Origin: DASSFZ01 sp036514635
GTDB taxonomy: Bacteria > Chloroflexota > Anaerolineae > Fen-1058
Length of the DNA: 9,971 nt
Assembly: GCA_036514635.1 (NCBI GenBank)
Contig: DATBWU010000405.1
Location: 1-9,971 of the forward strand
Direction of reading: 5' to 3'
This document shows, piece by piece, positions 1-5,113 of this stretch. Below the pieces are notes generated by a model, which searched no databases, was not told where the DNA came from, and saw nothing but the letters and a program-made list of their open reading frames with translations. The translations under genes were made by a program, and so were the position numbers. Position 1 is the first letter of the stretch. Each line of letters opens with the position of its first letter.

Positions 1-2091
1 CGCGAACAGCGCCTCGGTCGCCGCCGCGGCCTGATCGATCACCTCGGCGATGTGCACCGGCTGCGCCAGCCATTCGACCTTGCCCGCTTCGATCTTCGCC
101 AGGTCGAGCACGTCGTTGATCAGCGCCGTCAGTCGCTCGCCTTCGGAGATGATGATGCCGATGTTCGCGCTCACCTGTTGAGCGGCGCGCCGCACGCGGG
201 CCTCATCGGTCGTGACCATCGGCAGGATCACGTCTTGCAGGCGCTTTTTGATGATCTTGGCGAAGCCCATCACCGACGTGAGCGGCGTGCGCAGCTCGTG
301 GCTGACGTTCGCCAGGAAGGCGCTTTTGGCGGCGTTGGCGTCTTCGGCGGCGCGCCGCGCCTTTTGCGTTTCCTCGAAGAGGCGCGCGTTCTCGATCGTC
401 ACGCCGACGCTCGCGGCGATGGTCGCCAGCAGGCGCAGGTCCGACTCGGTGAAGCGGCCTTCCTGCTGTGTGCTTTGCACGCTGATCGCGCCGATCACTT
501 CGTCGCCGACCAGGATCGGCACGCCCAGGTACGACTTAGCCAGCGAGCCGATATTGCGGATGCCCCATTCGCTCAATCGCTGCGCCAGGTCGCGGTTGAT
601 CATCAGCGGCAGCCTGGATTGGATCACCCGCGAGACCAACCCTTCGCCGAGTGGGATCGGCTCGTCGGGGAACCACTGGCCGCTGTCGTAATCGTATGGG
701 AAATGGATCTGGTTCGTCTGGTGACTGTACAGCGCCACGTACACCAGTTGCGCGTTGAACGCCTCACGAATCTGCTCGCCCACTTGTTTGATCACGGCTT
801 CGAGTTCGAGTTGCGAGGCCACTACCTGCCCGATGCGATTGACCAGCTCTAGCTCGGCCACGCGCTGGCGGGTTTCTTCCATCAACCGGGCGCGCTGCAA
901 CGCGGTGGCAACGTGCTGCGACACGAACACGAGCAGGTCGAGGTCGTCGTCGGTGTAGCGGATGTTTTCGGTGTAACTCTGCACCACCATCGCGCCGAGG
1001 ATGCGGTCGCCCGATTTGAGCGGCACGCCCAGCCAATCGATCGACAGTGCGCCGACCATCTCGACTTCGCCCCGCGCGACGAGATCGGCGAACTTCTCCG
1101 GCGCATCGTGATACGGCTGGCCGGTGCGGATGACGTAGGCGGTCAGTCCTTTGCCTAATCTGCTCTCGCCCAGCGTCTGCCACGCCTGCGGATCGGGCAA
1201 GTCGGTTTCCATCTCATCTTCGTAGAAGGCGAAGTTGATCGCGTGTCGCGTCTCGTCATACAGCGCGATGTAGAAATTGCGGGCGACCATCAGCTCACCG
1301 ACGCTGCGATGGATGGCCCGGTAGAAGGCTTGCATGTCCATCGCCGCGCTGGCGGCATCGGCAATGCGGAACAGCGCGGCCTGCCGCCGCGCCTGCTCGC
1401 GCGCAGCCTCCAGGAGCCGCGCATTCTCGACGAACAGGCGCGCATTGTCCAGTGCGATCGACGCCAGTTGCGCGAAGCGCTGCAGGAGCTGCACCTCTTC
1501 GTCGCCGAAGATGCGCTTCGACTCGCGATCCGATCCGAGCGCGAGCACGCCGACCACCTGCCCGCCGGAATGAAGCGGAATACCGGCCAGCGCGTGAACC
1601 AACCCGACACCTGCGGACGAGCGCCCCGACCAGTTGTCGTAGTCGTTGACGACGATCGGCTGGTCCGACTGCCACACCTGCCCGGTCAGACCCTCGCCCG
1701 GTTTCAGGCGTGGCACGCGATCCGCGTCGAACACGCCCACGCCGACCCGGCGCTCAAGCTCGCTGCCGTCCGGCGCGAGCAGATAAATGAAGCCGTGCGG
1801 CGTGCCCAGCAATTGGCCGGCGCGCACGACGATGTCGTGAAGCAGGTCGGTCAGGTCGAGCCGGGAGACCAGGCCCAGCGCCGTGTCGTGCAGCGCGGCC
1901 AGATACTCGTTTTGGCGGCGCAGCGCGTCTTCGACGCGCGTGCGCCCGCTCACTTCCTGCGTCAACTGCGCGTTCGCCTGCGCGAGCTCGGCAGTGCGCT
2001 CCGCGACGCGCTGCTCCAGTTCGCGGTTGGCGCGCAGCATACCCTGGTACAGGCGCGCATTCTCAAGCCGGCTGAATAGTCGGGCCATCAT
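1..2091 (-). CDS. Multi-GAF sensor histidine kinase, 3' part outside window, 5' end probably truncated
   Basis: The reading frame is open on the minus strand from about 2256 to base 1 and leaves the window without a stop. Counting from the ATG at 2091, it encodes a charged coiled coil (residues about 10-60, containing NRELEQRVAERTAEL), then three GAF sensor domains at about 60-215, 235-397 and 415-565. Each GAF ends in a helix of the type LDNARLF, LQRARLM or IENARLF. A HisKA dimerisation domain follows, with the phospho-acceptor His in SHELRTPL (about residue 598, bases 298-300) and INDVLDLAKIEAGK. The HATPase domain, and perhaps a receiver, lie beyond base 1. No transmembrane segment is seen, so it is probably a cytosolic sensor that autophosphorylates and passes phosphate to an unseen regulator. 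The start is uncertain: ATGs at 2091, 2088 and 2133 all lie inside the transposase gene and lack a good Shine-Dalgarno. The N-terminal SRLENARLYQ looks like the last helix of a lost fourth GAF domain. Confidence 0.9.
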   Translation of the reverse strand, partial: MMARLFSRLENARLYQGMLRANRELEQRVAERTAELAQANAQLTQEVSGRTRVEDALRRQNEYLAALHDTALGLVSRLDLTDLLHDIVVRAGQLLGTPHGFIYLLAPDGSELERRVGVGVFDADRVPRLKPGEGLTGQVWQSDQPIVVNDYDNWSGRSSAGVGLVHALAGIPLHSGGQVVGVLALGSDRESKRIFGDEEVQLLQRFAQLASIALDNARLFVENARLLEAAREQARRQAALFRIADAASAAMDMQAFYRAIHRSVGELMVARNFYIALYDETRHAINFAFYEDEMETDLPDPQAWQTLGESRLGKGLTAYVIRTGQPYHDAPEKFADLVARGEVEMVGALSIDWLGVPLKSGDRILGAMVVQSYTENIRYTDDDLDLLVFVSQHVATALQRARLMEETRQRVAELELVNRIGQVVASQLELEAVIKQVGEQIREAFNAQLVYVALYSHQTNQIHFPYDYDSGQWFPDEPIPLGEGLVSRVIQSRLPLMINRDLAQRLSEWGIRNIGSLAKSYLGVPILVGDEVIGAISVQSTQQEGRFTESDLRLLATIAASVGVTIENARLFEETQKARRAAEDANAAKSAFLANVSHELRTPLTSVMGFAKIIKKRLQDVILPMVTTDEARVRRAAQQVSANIGIIISEGERLTALINDVLDLAKIEAGKVEWLAQPVHIAEVIDQAAAATEALFA

Positions 2092-2500
2092 CTTCTTCGG
2101 CCATTCGTTCGTAAAAGGCGATCTCGGTTCCATTCCGATGATGTTGCTTCTGATGGCTCGCGTAAGCGATAACGTTGGGCAACGACCGCTCACCAATGCT
2201 GATCGCCCCGTAACCTTCCTGCCATTTGAATTCGCATTCAGGCTTGAGCGTCTGATTTACGGCGTGTGAACTTGCACCCTTCAAATGGCGGACACAATCG
2301 GCGGTGGCTATCTTGGGCGGTATCGAGACGACAGTATGCAGATGGTCTTCGACATTGCCGATTGCATGAATGATCAGCCCCAGTTCCTTGGCCTTCTGAT
2401 ACAACGTGCCGTAGATGACGCGCTCGCGCTCGCGGTCGATCATCGACTCGCGCTTGTAGGTGGCCCACACCAGATGATAATGGAGTCGCCAGTATGCCAT
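2063..2500 (-). CDS. tnpA: IS200/IS605-type Y1 (HUH) transposase, RAYT-like
   Basis: This 145-aa protein has the length and motifs of the Y1 transposase family (Pfam Y1_Tnp), which cuts and joins single-stranded DNA at hairpin-marked ends through a phosphotyrosine intermediate. The N-terminus has the family pattern HYHLVWATYKR. The metal-binding HUH motif is EDHLHTVV (His53 and His55). The conserved WQEGYGAIS lies at 93-101, and the nucleophile is predicted to be Tyr113 in VIAYASHQKQHH. All catalytic residues are present, so the protein may be active. The start ATG at 2500 follows AAAGGGCGCG on the minus strand, a modest ribosome-binding site. The palindrome array at 2512-2722 lies directly upstream, as expected for REP-associated (RAYT) members of the family. 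No right-end hairpin is visible downstream: the gene runs straight into the kinase coding sequence and overlaps it in another frame. No TnpB or other cargo gene is linked. Confidence 0.9.
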   Translation of the reverse strand: MAYWRLHYHLVWATYKRESMIDRERERVIYGTLYQKAKELGLIIHAIGNVEDHLHTVVSIPPKIATADCVRHLKGASSHAVNQTLKPECEFKWQEGYGAISIGERSLPNVIAYASHQKQHHRNGTEIAFYERMAEEDDGPTIQPA

Positions 2501-2511
2501 CGCGCCCTTTC

Positions 2512-2564
2512 AGCCCGGTTCACCGGGCTTTCACGTCTTGAGCCGGGAGATTCATCTCCCGGCG
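2512..2564. repeat. 53-bp double-hairpin repeat, copy 1
   Basis: This unit holds two perfect palindromes separated by 12 bases. The first has arms AGCCCGGT and ACCGGGCT around a 2-base loop TC (2512-2529). The second has arms GCCGGGAGAT and ATCTCCCGGC around loop TC (2542-2563). It is 50/53 identical to the unit at 2670-2722. It lies just upstream of the transposase start and is probably a REP-like substrate or relic of that transposase family; that role is inferred. Confidence 0.85.
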
Positions 2565-2578
2565 TTGTGTGTGTGCCG

Positions 2579-2631
2579 GCATCGCCGGGGAATGGCATCG
2601 CCGAGCATCGCCGGGGAATGAATTCCCCGGC
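2579..2631. repeat. 16-bp direct repeat plus perfect 10-bp hairpin
   Basis: GCATCGCCGGGGAATG occurs at 2579-2594 and again at 2605-2620. The second copy continues into a perfect palindrome with arms GCCGGGGAAT (2610-2619) and ATTCCCCGGC (2622-2631) around loop GA. The first copy therefore looks like a hairpin that has lost its 3' arm. It is part of the same array as the flanking 53-bp units but has a different stem sequence. Confidence 0.75.
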
Positions 2632-2643
2632 TGAAAACCTGCA

Positions 2644-2661
2644 AATCGGCTCAAGCCGATT
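2644..2661. repeat. 8-bp hairpin with CA loop
   Basis: Arms AATCGGCT and AGCCGATT are perfectly complementary around a 2-base CA loop. It sits between the central hairpin and the second 53-bp unit of the palindrome array, and shares the two-base loop format of its neighbours. Confidence 0.7.
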
Positions 2662-2669
2662 GGGAAGGT

Positions 2670-2722
2670 AGCCCGGTTGACCGGGCTTTCACGCCTTGAG
2701 CCGGGAGATTGATCTCCCGGCG
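2670..2722. repeat. 53-bp double-hairpin repeat, copy 2
   Basis: This is a direct repeat of 2512-2564, 158 bp away, with three differences. Two of them fall exactly in the two hairpin loops, both changing TC to TG (2678-2679 and 2710-2711). The third is a T-to-C change in the linker. Both stems are unchanged: 8 bp with AGCCCGGT and 10 bp with GCCGGGAGAT. Confidence 0.85.
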
Positions 2723-2757
2723 ACGCTCTGCCTAAAAGTGTAGTGACTCTGGAGCGA

Positions 2758-2786
2758 TTGTCAACCGGCCTATGCCGCGCGATATG
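2758..2786 (+). promoter_or_regulatory. Weak candidate sigma-70 promoter for the 295-aa gene
   Basis: TTGTCA (2758-2763) matches the -35 consensus at 5 of 6 positions and is followed after 17 bases by the poor -10 GATATG. An alternative is the extended -10 TG-T-GATAAA at 2811-2819, which lacks a good -35. The stretch 2723-2932 holds no gene I can support, so a promoter for the plus-strand gene at 2933 must lie here. Which element is used cannot be decided by eye. Confidence 0.25.
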
Positions 2787-2932
2787 TGAATCTGTGATCA
2801 GACGGCAAAGTGTGATAAACTACCCTTGCCCAGGGACACTTCGTCCTCCTTCATGATCGACAATCGGTGTGTGTCGTGTAGGCCACCAGCGGTGGATGGC
2901 GTGGTGGCGCGTATTGTTATTACGAAAGCACC

Positions 2933-3820
2933 ATGTTCCGCAACCTGCGAGTCAAGCGACAACCTGAGAAGCGCGCGCCTGAGCCGGCCGGGCTGCCTGT
3001 AGAGTATCTGGCGCGCGATGCGCATTCGCCCATTTCACTGCGGCATATCAATTCGCTGCCCGAGACGGTTCGCCGGCGGGTCTATCGCGCGCTCATTCCA
3101 CCTGCGTTGCTCACCCGCTTCGGCATCGACCCGATCACCGGCAAAGCGGCGGACGGCGAATCGCACATTCGCCTGAAGGCCGATTCCGACTCCGCCGCGA
3201 TCCACATTTCGGCCAAGAAGATGCTCGACGCGCCCGACGATTTCCTGTGCATCGAGCTATCGGACAATGCCTTTAACAGTATCGATCTGAACCTGCTCCT
3301 GCTCAACGATCCTGACGGCCCGCGCTTCGGCACGGACTACGATGAAGAAGGCCATGCCACGTTGTTGGGGACGGCGCGGCGCAATCGCGCCGAGGAAGAG
3401 CGCGGTATGCAGGCCGGTCTGGCCCCGGCGCAGGTGCGCGCCAGCCTGGGTGCGTCGGCGATGGTGTTGCAGCATGTCGAGGCGGTTCTCGCGGCGCTCG
3501 GGCATCGCACGCATTTCTTGGAGCCGCTCACGTACGCCTCGGCGTGGGTGTTCGAGCGGCGCGGCTTCGCCTACGTGCGCGGCCACAAGCTGATGGACGA
3601 CATCCACAAAGAGTTTCAACCGGGCGGCCGATTGCATCAGGCGCTCGACGGCAGCACGCCATTTCGACAACCGCACCAATGGAACAGCGTGCGGGGTCGC
3701 GCCTGGGCGATTCACGATGGCATTCTCGATGGGATGGGCATGCGCTGGGATGGCGTGCGCATGGTCAAGCAGATCGGTCGCCATGCCGGGGCCGAGACGT
3801 TTCCGGGGGCCGTGTACTGA
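2933..3820 (+). CDS. Uncharacterised 295-aa protein
   Basis: I do not recognise this family. The protein is soluble-looking, with no signal peptide or membrane segment. The N-terminus is basic (MFRNLRVKRQPEKRAPEPAG). The middle is acidic, with LNLLLLNDPDGPRFGTDYDE at about 122-141. The helical part around 150-190 (NRAEEERGMQAGLAPAQVRA) is followed by LEPLTYASAWVFERRGFAYV, and the C-terminus is rich in aromatic and glycine residues (WAIHDGILDGMGMRWDGVRM). The ERRGFAYVRG stretch faintly resembles the end of GNAT acetyltransferases, but no acetyl-CoA loop is visible, so I do not call it one. The ATG at 2933 has only a weak ribosome-binding site (GAAAG). The gene is divergent from the transposase and lies 222 bp upstream of the anti-sigma kinase gene, with repeats between them. 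Codon use and length favour a real gene. Confidence 0.8.
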   Translation: MFRNLRVKRQPEKRAPEPAGLPVEYLARDAHSPISLRHINSLPETVRRRVYRALIPPALLTRFGIDPITGKAADGESHIRLKADSDSAAIHISAKKMLDAPDDFLCIELSDNAFNSIDLNLLLLNDPDGPRFGTDYDEEGHATLLGTARRNRAEEERGMQAGLAPAQVRASLGASAMVLQHVEAVLAALGHRTHFLEPLTYASAWVFERRGFAYVRGHKLMDDIHKEFQPGGRLHQALDGSTPFRQPHQWNSVRGRAWAIHDGILDGMGMRWDGVRMVKQIGRHAGAETFPGAVY

Positions 3821-4022
3821 TAACCACGGAGGCACCGAGACACGCTGGGAAACGGCTCTCCCGACTTTAGCGGGAATTGAACCGCAAAGGACGCCAAGAT
3901 TTCTAAGGCTTTGCGCTCGCCTGCCCCGCGCGCTGTTGGCGGGGTTGCGCCCTTTGCGGTGAGGCTTTTCCCGGCCAACCCGGTAGAGCCTGGGAAACTT
4001 AAACTCTCCGTGGCTCTGTGGC
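3821..4022. repeat. Nested composite inverted repeat filling the gap before the anti-sigma kinase gene
   Basis: No gene is supported in this 222-bp gap. It contains inverted repeats nested inside one another. The outer arms are AACCACGGAGGCACCGAGA (3822-3840) against the complement of CTCCGTGGCTCTGTGGC (4006-4022), imperfect. Inside these lie GGCTCT (3854-3859) with AGAGCC (3985-3990), ACCGCAAAGG (3881-3890) with CCTTTGCGGT (3951-3960, perfect), and CCCCGC (3924-3929) with GCGGGG (3939-3944). GCTGGGAAA (3844-3852) is also echoed as CCTGGGAAA (3989-3997). The frame of the downstream gene stays open back to a TTG at 3911, which gives a false N-terminal extension made of repeat sequence. Confidence 0.7.
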
Positions 4023-4042
4023 CCAACACTGCGGGGTGGATC

Positions 4043-4483
4043 GTGAGCATAAAGCACCAGATCACTCGCGCCGCCGAACTGGAAGCGCTGCAGGTGTTCC
4101 GCGATTTCATCGCCTCTGCGTGCCAGACGCACTCCGGCATTGACGCGCAGACGCGCTACGATCTGCAATTGGCCGCCGACGAAGCCTGCACTAACATCAT
4201 GACGCACGGCTACGCGGGCCTGAACCCCGGCTCGATCATCCTGGCGCTGGAGCTGGAGCCATGGCGCGTCGTGATGACGATCACCGATTTCGGCCACGCC
4301 TTTGAGCCGAGCGAAACGCCGATGCCCGATCCGGGAGCCGCGCTGGAAGATCGACCGACCGGGGGCTTCGGCCTATACTTCATCTACCAGACGATGGACG
4401 AAGTCGATTACAAGACCGACGATACCAGCAATCAACTCATCCTCGTCAAAAAGCTGCGCTCGGTCGCAGGCGAGGAGCCGTAG
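4043..4483 (+). CDS. RsbW-like anti-sigma factor / serine kinase
   Basis: From the GTG at 4043 this is a 146-aa GHKL-fold ATPase, the usual size for RsbW/SpoIIAB proteins. These bind a sigma factor or other target and phosphorylate a STAS antagonist. The N-box is DEACTNIMTHGY (Glu47 as base, Asn51 for Mg). The G1 box is TDFGHAFEP (Asp82, Gly84). The glycine-rich lid and G2 box is PTGGFGLYFIYQTMDEVDY (from about 105). These are the family's ATP-binding residues, so the kinase is probably active. I chose GTG 4043 because translation upstream runs through repeat DNA and because the first residues (VSIKHQITRAAELEALQVF) match the usual first strand of the fold. No strong Shine-Dalgarno is present. 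The STAS partner gene begins 138 bp downstream. The bound target is unknown, because no sigma factor gene is in the window. Confidence 0.9.
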   Translation: MSIKHQITRAAELEALQVFRDFIASACQTHSGIDAQTRYDLQLAADEACTNIMTHGYAGLNPGSIILALELEPWRVVMTITDFGHAFEPSETPMPDPGAALEDRPTGGFGLYFIYQTMDEVDYKTDDTSNQLILVKKLRSVAGEEP

Positions 4484-4582
4484 AACCTTACCGCCTTTTG
4501 CAAAGATTTCACCGCAAAGCACGCAGAGGGCGCAGAGATTTGAAGGTTCTCTCGGCGGTCTCTGTGGTCTCGGCGGTTAAAC
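4483..4582. repeat. Imperfect inverted repeat between the anti-sigma kinase and STAS genes
   Basis: The left arm is ACCGCAAAGCACGCAGAGGG and the following bases (4511-4538). It pairs imperfectly, at about 20 of 28 positions, with the reverse complement of the segment ending CTCGGCGGTTAA (up to 4580). TCTCGGCGGT is directly repeated at 4550-4559 and 4568-4577. A small inverted pair, GAACCTT (4483-4489) and AAGGTTC (4543-4549), overlaps the stop codon of the upstream gene. It belongs to the same 'accgcaaagg' class as the inner arms of 3881-3960. Confidence 0.65.
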
Positions 4583-4608
4583 CTCTTGGGTTCCGGCTTG
4601 TCCGGGTC

Positions 4609-4618
4609 AGGAGAGGAG
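4609..4618 (+). promoter_or_regulatory. Double Shine-Dalgarno that fixes a TTG start
   Basis: AGGAGAGGAG contains two overlapping ribosome-binding cores. The first AGGAG (4609-4613) is 8 bases from the TTG at 4622, which is ideal spacing. This supports TTG 4622 as the start of the STAS gene over the in-frame upstream start at 4586, which would place the ribosome-binding site inside the coding region. Confidence 0.7.
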
Positions 4619-4621
4619 ACC

Positions 4622-4960
4622 TTGAACATCAGGGCGAACCAGCAAGGACCTATCACTATCGTCTCGATCGTCGGCAGCCTCGATGCCTTGACCGCACCCG
4701 AGGCGGCCACTTACCTGAGCGCGCAGATCGGTAAAGGTAACAAGCATCTGGTTGTCGATCTGGGCCAGGTGGAGTTCATGAGCAGCGCGGGCCTGCGCGC
4801 GATTCTGGCTGCGCTGAAGGAGAGTCGTCAGCAGGGCGGCGACTTGCGCATCGCGGGCGCATCCGCCAATGTGGAGAAAGTCTTGAAGATGTCCGGTTTC
4901 ACCAGCATCTTGAAGACGTTTGCCACAAGCGATGAAGCCGTCGCCAGCTTCGGATCCTAA
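4622..4960 (+). CDS. STAS-domain anti-sigma factor antagonist (RsbV/SpoIIAA-like)
   Basis: This 112-aa protein is a single STAS domain, the standard size of the family. In its unphosphorylated form such a protein binds the RsbW-type kinase and frees the kinase's target. Recognisable elements are the first strands GPITIVSIVGSLDALTAPEA (about 9-28), LVVDLGQVEFMSSAGLRAIL (about 42-61) with the predicted phospho-acceptor Ser54 or Ser55 in the SSAGL turn, and the final helix MSGFTSILKTFATSDEAVAS. The start is TTG, supported by the strong upstream AGGAG. It lies between its expected kinase and its expected phosphatase, which makes the partner-switching assignment solid. The stop codon sits inside a 22-bp sequence that recurs at 5040-5061. 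The other interpretation, a stand-alone STAS protein acting on a distant partner, is less likely in this context. Confidence 0.9.
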   Translation: MNIRANQQGPITIVSIVGSLDALTAPEAATYLSAQIGKGNKHLVVDLGQVEFMSSAGLRAILAALKESRQQGGDLRIAGASANVEKVLKMSGFTSILKTFATSDEAVASFGS

Positions 4961-4964
4961 GACG

Positions 4965-5025
4965 ATTAACCACCAAGACACCAGGACACAAAGTTTCTTT
5001 GTGTCTTCGTGCCTTCGTGGTTAAT
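4965..5025. repeat. 29-bp-arm inverted repeat with 3-base loop
   Basis: The left arm (4965-4993) starts ATTAACCACCAAGACACC. The right arm (4997-5025) ends GCCTTCGTGGTTAAT. They are complementary at 25 of 29 positions around a TTT loop. This is the 'accacgaaggcacgaagacac' type of intergenic inverted repeat. It begins five bases after the STAS stop codon and could act as a transcription terminator or attenuator. It is flanked by a direct repeat (see 5040-5078). Confidence 0.85.
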
Positions 5026-5039
5026 GAGGCGCGTCAATG

Positions 5040-5078
5040 GGATCGTAAGACGACTAACCACAAGGACACCAAGACCTG
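5040..5078. repeat. Second copy of the STAS gene end and left arm
   Basis: Bases 5040-5061 match 4952-4973 at 20 of 22 positions. The shared stretch comprises GGATC, one variable base, TAAGACGA, one variable base and TAACCAC. The first copy contains the last codons and stop of the STAS gene. Similarity continues weakly to about 5078 (CACCAAGACC), so part of the repeat's left arm is also duplicated. No matching right arm follows. The rest of the gap, to 5113, shows nothing else. Confidence 0.7.
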
Positions 5079-5113
5079 CGCCAATTGCTGACGACGACCA
5101 CTTGATCAGCGTT

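Noticed and set aside
52..852. Plus-strand open frame of 266 codons
   Set aside because: It is antisense to the GAF/HisKA region, where the minus strand encodes clear kinase motifs such as SHELRTPL. Its product shows only composition-driven residues.
1243..2079. Plus-strand open frame of 278 codons
   Set aside because: It is the antisense shadow of the kinase coiled coil, GAF1 and part of GAF2.
2285..2671. Plus-strand open frame of 128 codons across the transposase start and palindromes
   Set aside because: It is antisense to the transposase for most of its length and continues through repeat DNA, with no motif or ribosome-binding site.
2512..2722. CRISPR array
   Set aside because: The repeats are internally palindromic with 2-base loops and irregular spacing, only two full direct copies exist, and no cas gene is present. 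The adjacent Y1 transposase explains them better.
3544..3593. GNAT acetyltransferase call for the 295-aa protein
   Set aside because: Only the short ERRGF-like stretch resembles that family. The acetyl-CoA binding loop is not visible and the remaining sequence does not fit.
3257..4297. Minus-strand open frame of 346 codons
   Set aside because: It spans the 295-aa gene, the intergenic repeats and the anti-sigma kinase gene in antisense, and has no motif.
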